From NCBI RefSeq assembly GCF_002869965.1, contig NZ_PEBS01000027.1, forward strand, positions 1-64,000: a DNA stretch of 64,000 nt, given 5' to 3'. The position numbers were made by a program, and so were the translations under genes. Numbering within the stretch: position 1 is the first letter of the stretch; every line of letters starts with the position of its first letter. Source of the DNA: Janthinobacterium sp. ROICE36 (lineage in GTDB: Bacteria; Pseudomonadota; Gammaproteobacteria; Burkholderiales; Burkholderiaceae_D). Positions 39,144 to 52,160 of this stretch are shown piece by piece. Below the pieces are notes generated by a model. It saw only the letters and a list, made by a program, of their open reading frames with translations. It ran no database searches and was not told the origin of the DNA.

Positions 39144-41241
39144 TCCGAACACACCCGAGACAGTAACCGCCAGCGACGAAGCCATCGTTGCCAAGCCCAA
39201 GCGCCGCACCAAGGCCCAGATCGAAGCTGACGCAGTGGCTGCAACTGCGGTTGCCGGCGACAGCGTCGCTGCCAAGCCGAAGCGCCGCACGAAAGCCGAC
39301 GTGGCCGCCGACGCGCCCGTCGCTGCCGCTGGCGATTCTGCCGCAAAAGCTGCTCCAGCCATTAAGAAAACCCGCGCCAAGCCAGCCCTGAAGGCCGTGG
39401 CCGACGCCGCAGAAGCGGCTGCCGAGGCGGTTGCTGAAGTTGTCAGCGCCCCGGCCCCGCGTCCGCCGCGCGCCCGCGCCGCCGCCAAGGCCGCTGCCGC
39501 CGTCGCTGAAACGGCGCCGGAAGTCGTCGCTGACAAGCCGGCCGAAGCACGCCCGACGCGCGGTCCGCGTCAGATGCGTGGCGTGCAAGCGGAACGCGCG
39601 CTGCGCCAGCCGCCGCGCGCCGAAGCGCCGCAAGCCGCCGAAGCAGTGGCAGCAGCGCCTGCCGCAGAGCAAGCTGCCGCGCCTGTCGCCGATGTGTTCG
39701 ATGCCGAAGGCAACCTCGTGTCCGGCCCGCGCCTGCCGCGCGGTCCGCGCAACGACGTGCCGGGCGCTGGCAAAAATGCCGGCAAGAGCCGTAAAAAGGG
39801 CAAGGGCCGCCAGGCTGCGCCCGGTAAGCTCAGCGACGCCGACGCCGTGTTCTCGTTTGTTACCTCCGACGCGTTCGACAGCGAAGAAGGCGGCACAGGC
39901 CGCGTGCAAAAAGTGGCCGTGCGCCGCGACCTGACGTCCGACGACGACGCGCCAAAGCTGCACAAGGTGCTGGCCGAAGCGGGTCTCGGTTCGCGCCGCG
40001 ACATGGAAGACCTGATCATGTCGGGCCGCGTGTCCGTGAATGGCGAGCCAGCCCACATCGGCCAGCGCATTCTGCCAAGCGACCACGTGCGCATCAATGG
40101 CAAGTTGATCCAGCGCCGCGTCAGCAAGAAGCCGCCAAGAGTGTTGGTGTATCACAAACCGGCCGGCGAAATCGTCAGCCACAACGACCCGGATGGCCGT
40201 CCATCCGTATTTGACCGCTTGCCGACCATGAAGGCGGGCAAGTGGCTGGCCGTTGGTCGTCTCGACTTCAACACGGAAGGCTTGCTGCTGTTTACCACCT
40301 CCGGTGACCTGGCCAACCGCCTGATGCACCCACGCTACGGCATCGACCGCGAATACGCCGTGCGTACCCTGGGCGAGCTGGAAGAAGGCATGCGCCAGAA
40401 GCTGCTGGCCGGCGTCGAGCTGGAAGACGGCCTGGCGCAGTTCTCGAAGATCGCCGATGGCGGCGGCGAAGGCATCAACAAGTGGTACCGCGTGGTGATC
40501 GGCGAAGGCCGTAACCGCGAAGTGCGCCGCATGTTCGAAGCCATCGGCCTGACCGTTTCGCGCCTGATCCGTACCCGTTACGGCGCCATGACCTTGCCAA
40601 GCGGCTTGAAGCGCGGCCGTTGGGAAGAAATGGAAGAAAATACCGTGCGCGATCTGTTGACCGCCTACGGTATCGAAAAGAAAATGCCGGCATCGGGCGA
40701 CCCCCGTGCCGCTGGTGCCGCCAAGGGCCGCGAAGCGCGCAAGGTCGAACGCAAGGACCGCGATGACGAGCCGAATGGCAACCGCATCGATGTGAGCAAC
40801 CGCAACGCCGATCCCTTCCCCGTGGCGCCGCGCCGTGGTCAGCCGCAAGGCCAGTTTGCGCGTCCGCAAGGCCAGGGTCGTCCAGGTGGCACCGGTCGTC
40901 CAGGCGAAGCGCGTGGTCCGGGCCGTGGTCAGCCGCAAGGTCCGTTCCAGGGTGGCCAGCCGCGCTCGTCGGCATCGTTCGAAGGCGCGCCGCAAGGCCA
41001 GGGCCGTCCGCCGCGTGCGGCAGGGCAGGGCCAGGGGCGTCCGGCCGGTGCTGAAGGTCGCGCGCCGCAGCGCGGTCCGCGCCAGCCCGATCCGCTGCAA
41101 ACGACCTTTGGCTTCGCCAACACGGGTCCGCGCCGCAATGCGGGCGGTGCCGGTGGGCAAGCGCGTTCCGGTGGTCAGCCGCGTGGCGGCATGGACCGTG
41201 GCGGCATGGATGGCATGCCGCGCCGTCGCAGCAAAGGTTAA
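39136..41241 (+). CDS. rluB: 23S rRNA pseudouridine(2605) synthase with long disordered extensions
   Basis: Pseudouridine synthase of about 701 residues; E. coli RluB has about 290. The core is at 270-500: an S4 RNA-binding domain ([20 protein letters not shown]), then the catalytic RsuA-type motif [14 protein letters not shown] with its Asp. The N-terminal 270 residues are Ala/Lys/Pro-rich, with KPKRRTK twice near the start. The C-terminal 200 residues are Gly/Gln/Arg/Pro-rich with many GQ and RG steps, likely disordered and RNA-binding. ATG 39136 overlaps the end of scpB; a TTG at 39097 is less likely. Confidence 0.92.
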   Translation: MNNPNTPETVTASDEAIVAKPKRRTKAQIEADAVAATAVAGDSVAAKPKRRTKADVAADAPVAAAGDSAAKAAPAIKKTRAKPALKAVADAAEAAAEAVAEVVSAPAPRPPRARAAAKAAAAVAETAPEVVADKPAEARPTRGPRQMRGVQAERALRQPPRAEAPQAAEAVAAAPAAEQAAAPVADVFDAEGNLVSGPRLPRGPRNDVPGAGKNAGKSRKKGKGRQAAPGKLSDADAVFSFVTSDAFDSEEGGTGRVQKVAVRRDLTSDDDAPKLHKVLAEAGLGSRRDMEDLIMSGRVSVNGEPAHIGQRILPSDHVRINGKLIQRRVSKKPPRVLVYHKPAGEIVSHNDPDGRPSVFDRLPTMKAGKWLAVGRLDFNTEGLLLFTTSGDLANRLMHPRYGIDREYAVRTLGELEEGMRQKLLAGVELEDGLAQFSKIADGGGEGINKWYRVVIGEGRNREVRRMFEAIGLTVSRLIRTRYGAMTLPSGLKRGRWEEMEENTVRDLLTAYGIEKKMPASGDPRAAGAAKGREARKVERKDRDDEPNGNRIDVSNRNADPFPVAPRRGQPQGQFARPQGQGRPGGTGRPGEARGPGRGQPQGPFQGGQPRSSASFEGAPQGQGRPPRAAGQGQGRPAGAEGRAPQRGPRQPDPLQTTFGFANTGPRRNAGGAGGQARSGGQPRGGMDRGGMDGMPRRRSKG

Positions 41242-41259
41242 TTCAGGGAATTTCTTCTT

Positions 41260-41300
41260 GCGCGCCCGATAATCTGCTGCGGGCGTGCGCTCTTGTAACT
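41260..41300 (+). terminator. Possible terminator of rluB
   Basis: CGCGCCCG (41261-41268) pairs with CGGGCGTG (41280-41287), with one G-U pair. It is followed by a weak T-rich stretch (CTCTTGT). Confidence 0.45.
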
Positions 41301-41332
41301 GTTGTAAGCCGGGCTGCTCCTTGTGTGCGGCA

Positions 41333-41361
41333 TTGCGGCGAAGTTAATAAGAGGTTATAAT
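41333..41361 (+). promoter_or_regulatory. Promoter of the rimP-nusA-infB operon
   Basis: TTGCGG (41333-41338), a 17-base spacer and a perfect TATAAT (41356-41361). The predicted transcript start near 41368 leaves a leader of about 215 bases before rimP. Confidence 0.8.
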
Positions 41362-41432
41362 CTGCAGCCTAATAAAAGTTCTCCGCAGGGTTGTTTGGCG
41401 GGAAGTGCTTATCTGGTTGGGGAAATACAGAA

Positions 41433-41459
41433 AGATGGGCAGATGCCCATTTTTTTTTT
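41433..41459 (+). terminator. Intrinsic terminator inside the rimP leader (putative attenuator)
   Basis: ATGGGC (41435-41440), loop AGAT and GCCCAT (41445-41450) are followed by a run of ten T residues. It lies between the rimP promoter and the rimP start, so transcription must pass it to express the operon. Regulation by readthrough is inferred. Confidence 0.75.
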
Positions 41460-41582
41460 GTTGAACCGTTTGTCATGGCTCCGCAAGGGGCCATATATGA
41501 CTTGAATGCGTGTTTTTGCATGTTGTCGGCGCTCTATATGGCGCTGTCATGCCGAAAACGGGCCTTATTTCTGGAGAATTTC

Positions 41583-43633
<2,051 letters not shown>

Positions 43634-43679
43634 TTTGAGTATCTTTATCATCTCCGCGACACATAGAAAAGAGGACTGA

Positions 43680-46538
43680 ATGGCGAGTAACAACGTAGCC
43701 CAATTTGCCACCGAACTGAAGATGCCTGCAGATTTGCTGCTGACGCAGCTGCGTTCTGCCGGCGTCGAAAAAAGTTCGACGTCAGATCCATTGTCGAAAG
43801 ATGATAAGGACAAGCTTTTGGATCATCTGCGCCGCACACACGGCGCAGCGGCTGACACAGAAAAGAAAAAAATCACCGTGACCCGCAAGGAAACGACTGA
43901 GATCAAGCAAGCTGACGCCACCGGCAAATCGCGCACCATCCAGGTGGAAGTGCGCAAGAAACGCACTTTCGTCCAGCGTGACGAAGCTGCGCCGGTCGCA
44001 GCAGAACCGGTCGCGCCTGCCGCACCGGTAATCGATCCCGCCGACGTGGCGCGCCGTGAAGAAGACGCCCGTAAACAGGCTGAACTGATCGCCCGCCAGG
44101 AAGCCGATCTGCGCGAAAAGCAAGAACGTCTGGCCAAGCTCGACGCGGAAAAAGAAGCCCAGGCGAAAGCCACGCAACAGGCTGAATTGGCTGCGAAGAA
44201 AGAAGCGGACGCGGAAGCCAAGAAAGCGGCTGCCAAGGCTGCTGCTGCGCCTGCCGCCAGCGCCGCTGCGCCTGTCGTTGACGACGCCGCTGCTGAAGCG
44301 AAAAAAGCTGCTGCCGCTGAAGAAGCGAAGAAGAAAGCCGCTGCCGCTGCTGTTGCCGCCAAGGAAGCCGCTGATAAAGCGGAAGCCACTGACCGTGCAC
44401 GCAAGGCTGTTGCCGACGAAGTCGCCCAGATCAAGGCCATGATGAACGCGCCACGCCGCGCCATCAAGGCACCTGAACCGGTCCCGGTTCCGGTGAAGCC
44501 GAAGGCGCCGGAAGGCACCTTGCATAAGCCTGCTGACAAGAAAGCTGGCGACAAGCCGGGCGACAAGAAGCCTGCTGTTGCAGACAGGAAATCCATCAAG
44601 TCGGCCAATGTGTCGTCCACCTGGTCCGATGACGCGAAAAAACGCGGCACCACCGGTGGTCCCAAGCCACGCGGCAATAGCGGCCCAGGCGGTCGTGACA
44701 GCTGGCGCGGTGGCGCGAAGGGCCGTCGCCCGACGCACCATGACGACCGTGAATCGAACTTCCAGGCACCTACGGAAGCCGTCGTCAAAGACGTGCACGT
44801 ACCGGAAACGATCACCGTGGCCGAATTGGCGCACAAAATGTCCGTCAAGGCCTCCGAAGTCATCAAGCATTTGATGAAATTGGGCCAGATGTGCACGATC
44901 AACCAGGTGCTGGACCAGGAAACCGCCATGATTCTGGTGGAAGAAATGGGCCACAAGGCGTTTGCCGCCGAACAGGACGATCCCGAAGCGCTGCTGGCCG
45001 ATGTGGGCGAACACGCGCACTTCGAAAGCAAGCCACGCGCACCGGTGGTCACCGTCATGGGTCACGTCGACCATGGTAAGACCTCGCTGCTCGATTACAT
45101 TCGTCGCGCCAAGGTTGCCTCCGGCGAAGCGGGTGGCATTACGCAGCATATCGGCGCTTACCACGTCGATACGCCACGCGGCATGATCACCTTCCTCGAC
45201 ACCCCGGGCCACGAAGCGTTTACCGCGATGCGTGCCCGTGGCGCCAAGGCAACCGACATCGTCATTCTGGTGGTTGCCGCCGACGATGGCGTGATGCCGC
45301 AAACGAAAGAAGCGATTGCCCATGCGAAAGCAGCCGGCGTGCCGCTGGTGGTGGCGATCAACAAGGTCGACAAACCGGGTGGTAACGTGGACCGCGTGAC
45401 GCAGGAACTGGTTGCCGAACAAGTCGTGCCGGAAGAATACGGTGGCGAATCGCCATTCGTGCCAGTGTCGGCCAAAACGGGTCAGGGTATCGACGATCTG
45501 CTGGAACAAGTGCTGTTGCAAGCCGAAGTGCTGGAACTGAAGGCACCGGTCGATGCGCCTGCGCGCGGCCTGGTTGTCGAGGCGCGTCTGGACAAGGGCC
45601 GTGGTCCTGTCGCGACGATCCTGGTGCAGTCCGGTACCCTTAAACGCGGCGACGTGATTCTGGCTGGCTCTTCGTATGGCCGTGTTCGCGCCATGCTCGA
45701 TGAGAACGGCAAATCCATCGCTGAAGCGGGGCCTTCGATTCCAGTCGAAATCCAGGGCTTGACGGAAGTGCCGGTTGCCGGTGAAGAAGTCGTCGTCATG
45801 GCGGACGAGCGCAAGGCGCGTGAAATTGGTTTGTTCCGTCAAGGTAAGTTCCGCGACGTGAAACTGGCCAAGCAGCAAGCTGCGAAACTGGAAAACATGT
45901 TCGACCAGATGGCCGAAGGCGAAGTGAAAAACTTGCCGCTGATCATCAAAACCGACGTGCAAGGTTCGCAAGAAGCGCTGGTTGGTTCGTTGCAGAAACT
46001 GTCGACCTCCGAAGTGCGCGTACAAGTTGTCCACGCGGCCGTCGGCGGCATCACGGAATCGGACGTCAACCTGGCAGTCGCCTCGAAAGCGGTCATCATC
46101 GGCTTCAACGCCCGTGCTGATGCCCAGGCACGCAAGCTGGCCGAGTCGAATGGCGTGGACATTCGCTACTACAACATCATTTACGATGCGATCGACGAGA
46201 TCAGATCGGCGTTGTCCGGCATGTTGGCACCAGAGAAACGCGAAACCGTCATCGGCCAGGTCGAGATCCGCCAGGTTATCCTGGTCTCGAAAGTGGGTGC
46301 GATTGCCGGTTGCCTGGTCACCGATGGCGTGGTCAAGCGTGCTTCTTCCGTCCGCCTGTTGCGCAACAACATCGTGGTGTGGAGCGGCGAGATCGACTCC
46401 CTGAAACGCTTCAAGGACGATGCGAAAGAAGTTCGCGCCGGTCTGGAGTGCGGCCTGTCGTTGAAGAACTACAACGACATTCAGGTTGGCGACACGCTGG
46501 AAGTGTTCGAAGTCCAGGAAATCGCTCGTACCCTGTAA
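43680..46538 (+). CDS. infB: Translation initiation factor IF-2
   Basis: GTPase of 952 residues that brings fMet-tRNA to the ribosome. An IF2N domain starts the protein ([12 protein letters not shown]), then an Ala/Lys/Glu-rich linker (about 60-300) and a second IF2N domain near 370-430. The G domain has GHVDHGKTS (from about 458), DTPGH and NKVDKPG. Domains II-IV follow. It is preceded by AGAGGACTGA and lies 46 bases after nusA. Confidence 0.97.
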   Translation: MASNNVAQFATELKMPADLLLTQLRSAGVEKSSTSDPLSKDDKDKLLDHLRRTHGAAADTEKKKITVTRKETTEIKQADATGKSRTIQVEVRKKRTFVQRDEAAPVAAEPVAPAAPVIDPADVARREEDARKQAELIARQEADLREKQERLAKLDAEKEAQAKATQQAELAAKKEADAEAKKAAAKAAAAPAASAAAPVVDDAAAEAKKAAAAEEAKKKAAAAAVAAKEAADKAEATDRARKAVADEVAQIKAMMNAPRRAIKAPEPVPVPVKPKAPEGTLHKPADKKAGDKPGDKKPAVADRKSIKSANVSSTWSDDAKKRGTTGGPKPRGNSGPGGRDSWRGGAKGRRPTHHDDRESNFQAPTEAVVKDVHVPETITVAELAHKMSVKASEVIKHLMKLGQMCTINQVLDQETAMILVEEMGHKAFAAEQDDPEALLADVGEHAHFESKPRAPVVTVMGHVDHGKTSLLDYIRRAKVASGEAGGITQHIGAYHVDTPRGMITFLDTPGHEAFTAMRARGAKATDIVILVVAADDGVMPQTKEAIAHAKAAGVPLVVAINKVDKPGGNVDRVTQELVAEQVVPEEYGGESPFVPVSAKTGQGIDDLLEQVLLQAEVLELKAPVDAPARGLVVEARLDKGRGPVATILVQSGTLKRGDVILAGSSYGRVRAMLDENGKSIAEAGPSIPVEIQGLTEVPVAGEEVVVMADERKAREIGLFRQGKFRDVKLAKQQAAKLENMFDQMAEGEVKNLPLIIKTDVQGSQEALVGSLQKLSTSEVRVQVVHAAVGGITESDVNLAVASKAVIIGFNARADAQARKLAESNGVDIRYYNIIYDAIDEIRSALSGMLAPEKRETVIGQVEIRQVILVSKVGAIAGCLVTDGVVKRASSVRLLRNNIVVWSGEIDSLKRFKDDAKEVRAGLECGLSLKNYNDIQVGDTLEVFEVQEIARTL

Positions 46539-46555
46539 TCTCAGCAAGAACAATG

Positions 46556-46629
46556 GCGCGGACATAATGATGTCCGCGCAAACACGTGGGGCGCATTGGT
46601 CAACGGGCAACCGTTTGACTCATGCGCCC
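46556..46629 (+). other. Two consecutive hairpins between infB and rbfA
   Basis: Hairpin 1: GCGCGGACAT (46556-46565), loop AATG, ATGTCCGCGC (46570-46579), a perfect 10-bp stem. Hairpin 2: GGGCGCAT (46589-46596) with ATGCGCCC (46622-46629), continued inside by GTCAACGG pairing with CCGTTTGAC around a GCAA loop. No T-run follows either stem, so RNA processing or stability control is more likely than termination. Confidence 0.6.
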
Positions 46630-46654
46630 TGCGGCACTTAGGACAGCATATATC

Positions 46655-47077
46655 ATGGCTAAACATAGCAAAACCATGCCAGCGCGCGGCTTGCGCGTGG
46701 CCGACCAGATCCAGCGCGATCTGGCTGAAATCGTCGCCTACGAATTGAAAGACCCACGCGTGGGCACGATGATCACCATCACCGAAGTGCAGATCACGCC
46801 CGATTACGCGCATGCCAAGGTGTTTTTCACGATGTTGAAAGACAGCAAGGAAGCCATCAAGAACACCACCGAAGGCTTGATGGCCGCGTCTGGTTTCATT
46901 CGTGGCTTGCTGGGCAAGCGCCTGCACATCCATACCCTGCCGATGCTGCATTTCGTGCACGACAGCTCGACGTCGCGCGGCATGGAAATGTCCTTGCTGA
47001 TCGACAAGGCCAACGCCACGCGCGCGGCCGACGCCGAGCCGGACGAAAAGCCAGCAGACAAAGCGGACGAGCAATAA
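46655..47077 (+). CDS. rbfA: 30S ribosome-binding factor RbfA
   Basis: Cold-shock-type 30S maturation factor of 140 residues that binds 16S rRNA near helix 1. The KH-like core shows [28 protein letters not shown] and [10 protein letters not shown]. The C-terminus is acidic. The open frame begins at 46622, but ATG 46655 (MAKHSKT) matches the family start. The infB-rbfA-truB order is conserved in many bacteria. Confidence 0.95.
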   Translation: MAKHSKTMPARGLRVADQIQRDLAEIVAYELKDPRVGTMITITEVQITPDYAHAKVFFTMLKDSKEAIKNTTEGLMAASGFIRGLLGKRLHIHTLPMLHFVHDSSTSRGMEMSLLIDKANATRAADAEPDEKPADKADEQ

Positions 47078-47079
47078 CA

Positions 47080-48015
47080 GTGGCAGGTCCGAAGAAACCA
47101 CCCGGCATCAAGCGGGTGCGCGACCTGGTCGACGGCGTCTTGCTGCTCGATAAGCCCGTGGGCTGGTCCAGCAACGACGCCCTGATCAAGGCCAAGCGTG
47201 TGCTGAACGCGAAAAAAGCGGGCCATACGGGCACGCTGGACCCGTTCGCCACAGGCTTGCTGCCGCTGTGCTTTGGCGAGGCAACGAAGTTCTCGCAGGA
47301 CTTGCTGGAAGCCGATAAAACCTACGAAACCCTGGTGCACCTGGGACAGACGACGAATACGGGCGACACGGAAGGCGAAGTGCTGGAAACGCGCGACGTG
47401 AATGTGACGCCGGAGCAGATCGAAGCCGTGCTGGCGCAGTTCCGCGGGCCGATTTTGCAGACGCCGCCCATGTACTCGGCCTTGAAACGCGACGGCAAGC
47501 CCTTATATGAGTATGCAAGGGCCGGCATCACCCTGGAGCGCGAAGCGCGCCCGGTGACCATCCACAAGCTTGAGTTCCTCGGCTATGAAGCCCCTTTCCT
47601 GAAATTGTCCGTGATGTGCAGCAAGGGCACGTATATCCGCGTGCTGGGCGAAGACATCGGTCATGCCCTCGGTTGCGGCGGTCATTTGAACGCCTTGCGC
47701 CGCACGCAGGTGGGCAGCCTGACGTTGGACGGCGTCGTCACCCTGGACGAGCTGACGGCGCATGCCGCGCCGCTGAGCTTGCTGGCGCCCGTCGATGCAT
47801 TATTGTCGAGTTTCCCCGCCGTCCAGCTGACCGAAGAATTGGCCAAGCGTTTCCTGCACGGCCAGCGCATCGCACTGGGCAAGGAAGAGGTCGCCGTACC
47901 AGCCGAACCGGGCAGGGTGCGCGTGTATCACGACAGCAAGCTGCTGGGCACGGGCCAGTTGCAGGAATACAGCATCCTGGCGCCCGAACGCCTCATTGCC
48001 ACGGCGCATCAATAA
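47080..48015 (+). CDS. truB: tRNA pseudouridine(55) synthase TruB
   Basis: Makes pseudouridine 55 in the T-loop of tRNAs; 311 residues. The catalytic motif HTGTLDPFATGLLP has Asp54; KTYETLVHLG and RVLGEDIGHALG are further family segments. It starts with GTG at 47080, two bases after the rbfA stop. A terminator follows. Confidence 0.96.
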   Translation: MAGPKKPPGIKRVRDLVDGVLLLDKPVGWSSNDALIKAKRVLNAKKAGHTGTLDPFATGLLPLCFGEATKFSQDLLEADKTYETLVHLGQTTNTGDTEGEVLETRDVNVTPEQIEAVLAQFRGPILQTPPMYSALKRDGKPLYEYARAGITLEREARPVTIHKLEFLGYEAPFLKLSVMCSKGTYIRVLGEDIGHALGCGGHLNALRRTQVGSLTLDGVVTLDELTAHAAPLSLLAPVDALLSSFPAVQLTEELAKRFLHGQRIALGKEEVAVPAEPGRVRVYHDSKLLGTGQLQEYSILAPERLIATAHQ

Positions 48016-48036
48016 GTCATCTTAATGTCATCACCC

Positions 48037-48068
48037 AGCGATACTCTTCAAGCAGTGTCGCTTTTTTT
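48037..48068 (+). terminator. Terminator after truB
   Basis: AGCGATACT (48037-48045) pairs with AGTGTCGCT (48054-48062), with one G-U pair, followed by TTTTTTT. It closes the operon before typA. Confidence 0.85.
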
Positions 48069-48220
48069 AACAAACCGTCCCCGACTGCGGGAGCCGCCAG
48101 CATTTTTAGATAGCGTTGCAACGCAACATGCTATACTACGCGGTTCCGGAAATAGATTAGCATTCGGGTATCTCGTACACCTTGTACGCACTCCGCAGTT
48201 TTTCAGTAACTACTACGACC

Positions 48221-50053
48221 ATGTCAAATACAAAACGCGCAATTCGTAATATCGCCATTATCGCCCACGTTGACCACGGCAAAACCACGCTGGTGGATCA
48301 GCTGCTGCGCCAATCCGGCACCTTCCGTGAAAACCAAGCGGTCGACACCCGAGTCATGGACTCGAACGACCTGGAAAAGGAGCGCGGCATTACGATTCTG
48401 TCGAAGAACTGCGCTGTTGAGTACCAAGGCACCCACATCAACATCGTCGACACCCCAGGCCACGCCGACTTCGGCGGCGAAGTGGAACGTGTTCTGTCGA
48501 TGGTCGACTCGGTTCTGCTGCTGATCGATGCACAAGAAGGCCCGATGCCGCAAACCCGTTTCGTCACGCGCAAAGCGCTGGCACTGGGTCTGAAGCCTAT
48601 CGTCATCGTCAACAAGATCGACCGTCCGGGCGCACGTCCGGACTGGGCCATCAACCAGACGTTCGAACTGTTCGACAAACTGGGCGCTACCGAAGAACAA
48701 CTGGATTTCCCTATCATTTACGCTTCGGGCCTGAACGGCTATGCCGGCCTGACCGAAGACGTGCGCAGCGGCGACATGAAGCCGATGTTCGATGCCATCC
48801 TGCAACACGTGCCTGTCCGTGATGACAATCCGGAAGGCCCGCTGCAGATGCAAATCACCTCGCTCGACTACTCGTCGTACGTCGGCAAGATTGGCATTGG
48901 CCGCGTCAACCGCGGTACCGTCAAGGTCGGCCAGGACGTGCTGGTCATCAACGGTCCGGGCGCCACGCCTGTCAAAGGCCGCATCAATCAGGTGCTGAAC
49001 TTCAAGGGCCTGGAGCGCGTGCTGGTAGACGAAGCGGTCGCCGGCGACATCTGCCTGATCAACGGTATCGACGAAATCGGCATCGGTTCGACCCTGTGCG
49101 CACTCGATACCCCGGAAGCGCTGCCTATGCTGACCGTCGACGAGCCAACCCTGACCATGAACTTCATGGTCAACAACTCGCCACTGGCTGGCCGCGAAGG
49201 CAAGTTCGTGACCTCGCGTCAATTGCGTGACCGTCTGGACCGCGAATTGAAAGCCAACGTTGCTCTGCGCGTAGCGCCGACCGACGACGACACGATCTTT
49301 GAAGTATCGGGCCGTGGCGAATTGCACCTGACGATTCTGATCGAAAACATGCGTCGCGAAGGTTTCGAGCTGGCCGTATCGCGTCCGCGCGTGGTCTACA
49401 AGATGGTCGATGGCGTGCGCCACGAGCCGTTTGAAAACCTGTCGGTCGACGTGGAAGAAGTCAACCAGGGCGGCGTCATGGAAGAGCTGGGCCGTCGTCG
49501 TGGCGACCTGCAAAACATGGAATCGGATGGCAAGGGCCGCGTGCGTCTCGAGTATCTGATCCCGGCGCGTGGCCTGATCGGCTTCCAGGGCGAATTCATG
49601 ACCCTGACCCGCGGCACCGGCTTGATGAGCCATGTATTCAACGAATACGCGCCAGTCGACAACACCCGTGGCGAAATGGCTGGCCGTCGTAACGGCGTGC
49701 TGATCTCGCAAGATGACGGCGCCGCTGTTGCCTACGCCCTGTGGAAACTGCAAGATCGCGGCCGCATGTTCGTGGTCCACAACGATCCAGTGTACGAAGG
49801 CATGATCATCGGCATTCACTCGCGTGACAACGATCTGGTCGTCAACCCGATCAAGGGCAAGCAGCTGACCAACGTGCGTTCGTCGGGTACCGATGAAGCA
49901 GTGCGCCTGGTACCACCAGTGCAAATGTCGCTGGAATACGCGGTGGAATTCATCGCCGACGACGAACTGGTTGAAATCACGCCTAAATCGATCCGTCTGC
50001 GCAAGCGCTTCCTGAAAGAAAACGAGCGTAAGCGCGCCGGCCGCGACGCGTAA
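48221..50053 (+). CDS. typA: Ribosome-associated GTPase TypA/BipA
   Basis: Translational GTPase of 610 residues that binds ribosomes and affects growth in stress and cold. The G motifs [12 protein letters not shown] (from residue about 10), [14 protein letters not shown] and [10 protein letters not shown] are clear, and the C-terminal part ([20 protein letters not shown]) is diagnostic. The frame is open to 48182, but ATG 48221 matches the family. A possible -10 (TATACT, 48132-48137) lies upstream. Confidence 0.97.
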   Translation: MSNTKRAIRNIAIIAHVDHGKTTLVDQLLRQSGTFRENQAVDTRVMDSNDLEKERGITILSKNCAVEYQGTHINIVDTPGHADFGGEVERVLSMVDSVLLLIDAQEGPMPQTRFVTRKALALGLKPIVIVNKIDRPGARPDWAINQTFELFDKLGATEEQLDFPIIYASGLNGYAGLTEDVRSGDMKPMFDAILQHVPVRDDNPEGPLQMQITSLDYSSYVGKIGIGRVNRGTVKVGQDVLVINGPGATPVKGRINQVLNFKGLERVLVDEAVAGDICLINGIDEIGIGSTLCALDTPEALPMLTVDEPTLTMNFMVNNSPLAGREGKFVTSRQLRDRLDRELKANVALRVAPTDDDTIFEVSGRGELHLTILIENMRREGFELAVSRPRVVYKMVDGVRHEPFENLSVDVEEVNQGGVMEELGRRRGDLQNMESDGKGRVRLEYLIPARGLIGFQGEFMTLTRGTGLMSHVFNEYAPVDNTRGEMAGRRNGVLISQDDGAAVAYALWKLQDRGRMFVVHNDPVYEGMIIGIHSRDNDLVVNPIKGKQLTNVRSSGTDEAVRLVPPVQMSLEYAVEFIADDELVEITPKSIRLRKRFLKENERKRAGRDA

Positions 50054-50176
50054 TTGTTGTAGTGGTGCGGCGCTGCGTCGCCGCGCCAACCAGACCCGCT
50101 GTGCTTGCATAACCTTGCGGTGATGCGACGCAGCGGGTTTGCCGTTCTGGCATCCCTTTTTTGTAGCGAGCGTATT

Positions 50177-51172
50177 GTGACTGTCCCAACCCTGCCTTCC
50201 CGCCGCCTGTCCGTTGCCCCGATGATGGACTGGAGCGACCGCCATTGCCGCAAGTTCCACCGCGAAATCACGCGCCACACCTGGCTGTACACCGAAATGG
50301 TGACGACGGGCGCGCTGGTCTACGGCGACGTGGAACGCCATTTGCGCTTCAACGAGGAAGAGCACCCGGTGGCGCTGCAGCTGGGCGGCAGCGACCCGAA
50401 GGACCTGGCCACCAGCGCGACACTGGGCCAGCAATGGGGTTATGACGAAATCAACCTGAATTGCGGCTGCCCGTCCGAGCGCGTGCAAAAAGGCGCGTTT
50501 GGCGCCTGCCTGATGGCCGAGCCGCAACTGGTGGCCGACTGCGTGAAAGCCATGCGCGACGTGGTCGATATCGACGTCACGGTGAAGCACCGCATCGGCA
50601 TCGACGACAGCGAATCGTATGACTTCGTGCGCGATTTCGTCGGCACCGTGGCCGAGGCCGGCTGCAAGACGTTTATTGTGCATGCGCGTAACGCCATCCT
50701 GAAAGGCCTGAGTCCGAAGGAAAACCGCGAAGTGCCGCCCCTTAAGTATGACTATGCCTACCGTTTGAAGCGTGATTTTCCGCAATTCGAGTTCATTATC
50801 AACGGCGGCATCAAGACGCTGGCTGAAATCGACCTGCATTTGCAGCACCTGGACGGCGTGATGCTGGGCCGCGAGGCATATCACAACCCGTATGTGATGG
50901 CGCAGTTCGACCAGCGCTACTACGGCGACGATACGCCCGTGAAAACCCGCGAGCAGGTGCTCGAGGCGATGATTCCCTATATTCGTGCGCAGCTGGAAAA
51001 AGAGGCGGGGCGGCTGAAGCTGAACAGCATCACGCGCCACATGCTGGGCCTGATGCAAAACCTGCCCGGCGCGCGCGGCTTCCGCCAGACCCTGTCCGAT
51101 TCGAAGAAGCTGGCCTCGGGGGACCCGCGCTTGCTGCTGGAAGCGGCGGCGCGCTTGTCGCTGCCTGCCTGA
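50177..51172 (+). CDS. dusA: tRNA-dihydrouridine synthase A
   Basis: FMN enzyme of 331 residues that reduces U20/U20a in the tRNA D-loop. Motifs are LSVAPMMDWSDRHCR near the start, NLNCGCPSERV with catalytic Cys98, and FIVHARNA. The GTG start at 50177 is chosen because the conserved sequence begins there; a further open frame upstream to 50105 is poorly family-like. Confidence 0.95.
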   Translation: MTVPTLPSRRLSVAPMMDWSDRHCRKFHREITRHTWLYTEMVTTGALVYGDVERHLRFNEEEHPVALQLGGSDPKDLATSATLGQQWGYDEINLNCGCPSERVQKGAFGACLMAEPQLVADCVKAMRDVVDIDVTVKHRIGIDDSESYDFVRDFVGTVAEAGCKTFIVHARNAILKGLSPKENREVPPLKYDYAYRLKRDFPQFEFIINGGIKTLAEIDLHLQHLDGVMLGREAYHNPYVMAQFDQRYYGDDTPVKTREQVLEAMIPYIRAQLEKEAGRLKLNSITRHMLGLMQNLPGARGFRQTLSDSKKLASGDPRLLLEAAARLSLPA

Positions 51173-51177
51173 TCCTG

Positions 51178-51537
51178 ATGAGCAGCGACTGCCACGGCCT
51201 TGCGCGCCAGATCGACGGCTACCTGCTGGCCGTCAGCGCGCTCAAGGATGATGGCAGTCTCTTCAGGTGTTCGTATCTGGGCGCGCTGCCGCCGCAGGCG
51301 TCCTTTGATGCGCTGTGCGCCGCGCTGGAGATAGCGCCGGACGGCTTGCGCCTGCAGCCGATCGTGACGGTCGTGTGCAACGGTGCCTTGTGTACGCCGC
51401 GCCAGTGGCTGCTCGAGCGCTTGCTGCCGATGAACGAGGCGGATCGGCAGCCGCTCGACGCGCGTTTGTTCGACGGTTTCGAGCGCGAACTGGCCGAGCT
51501 GCTGGGCCGCGAGCCGCACTGGTATCAACTGGTATAG
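51178..51537 (+). CDS. Hypothetical protein downstream of dusA
   Basis: A 119-residue protein that I do not recognise. It begins only 5 bases after dusA and uses the same codon style, so it is probably real and cotranscribed. It is rich in Leu, Ala and Arg with no signal peptide or membrane segment. A Cys pair occurs in VTVVCNGALCTPRQWLL. No function is proposed. Confidence 0.65.
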   Translation: MSSDCHGLARQIDGYLLAVSALKDDGSLFRCSYLGALPPQASFDALCAALEIAPDGLRLQPIVTVVCNGALCTPRQWLLERLLPMNEADRQPLDARLFDGFERELAELLGREPHWYQLV

Positions 51538-52160
51538 TCTAGCCAGCGCAGCCTGGCCGCTCAATGGGGCGCCATCTGGAGCGTCTTTGTCTTTGGCACA
51601 GAGTGCCACGCCTATGTAATGCATTGCAGCTGGGACCGCTGATCCAACTTGTCTATACCGCCGCCTCGGCGCAATGGTATTGTCCGCACTCCCCTTCCTC
51701 TGAGCACCTCGCCACAAACGATGTTAAATGGCTATGCCATGTGTTGTAAATGCGCTGTTTCGGCGCACGCCCGCACTGTCGTGGGGCGTTTCTAGGGGGC
51801 AAGAAACGGCATTGTTGCCATTTCCCCGAAGAAAGTTAATCAGGCATTTATTCAAGTACTTATTGCTTGCTTTGAGGCAAAATTTACACCTATAATTGAT
51901 TATAGACAAATATTTCTCATATGAATGTTTGATGTTGATCTAATATCATCAGTGTCAAAAATTCAGTGTGTGGAAGAAATTTGCATTCGCAGTCACTGGC
52001 GTTTTCAGGGCTGTTGTGGATCAGGAAGTACCCCAGGCTGCGTGCGGCCGGATACCGCCAGCATACCAATGGGTAAGGGCGGAACCCGGTGTAACGCAGC
52101 CTTCGTCTTGTCGTGCCGGGCAAAAATCCTTATCAATAGTTTCATTTACGAAGAGCCGAA
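51538..52160. other. Intergenic region before the chemotaxis receptor
   Basis: No gene is supported in 620 bases. It holds a perfect 7-bp inverted repeat (CGTTTCT and AGAAACG, about 51787-51808) and a lone TATAAT at 51891-51896 with no good -35. I found no clear sigma-28 flagellar-type promoter. Confidence 0.45.

Noticed and set aside
50054..50176. Inverted repeats between typA and dusA as a terminator
   Set aside because: GC-rich pairs (CCCGCTG and CAGCGGG) are present, but they are far apart and no T-run follows, so the evidence is too weak.
51724..51909. 61-residue minus-strand frame before the chemotaxis receptor
   Set aside because: It starts with TTG, lacks a ribosome site and shows no protein-like features apart from a few basic residues.
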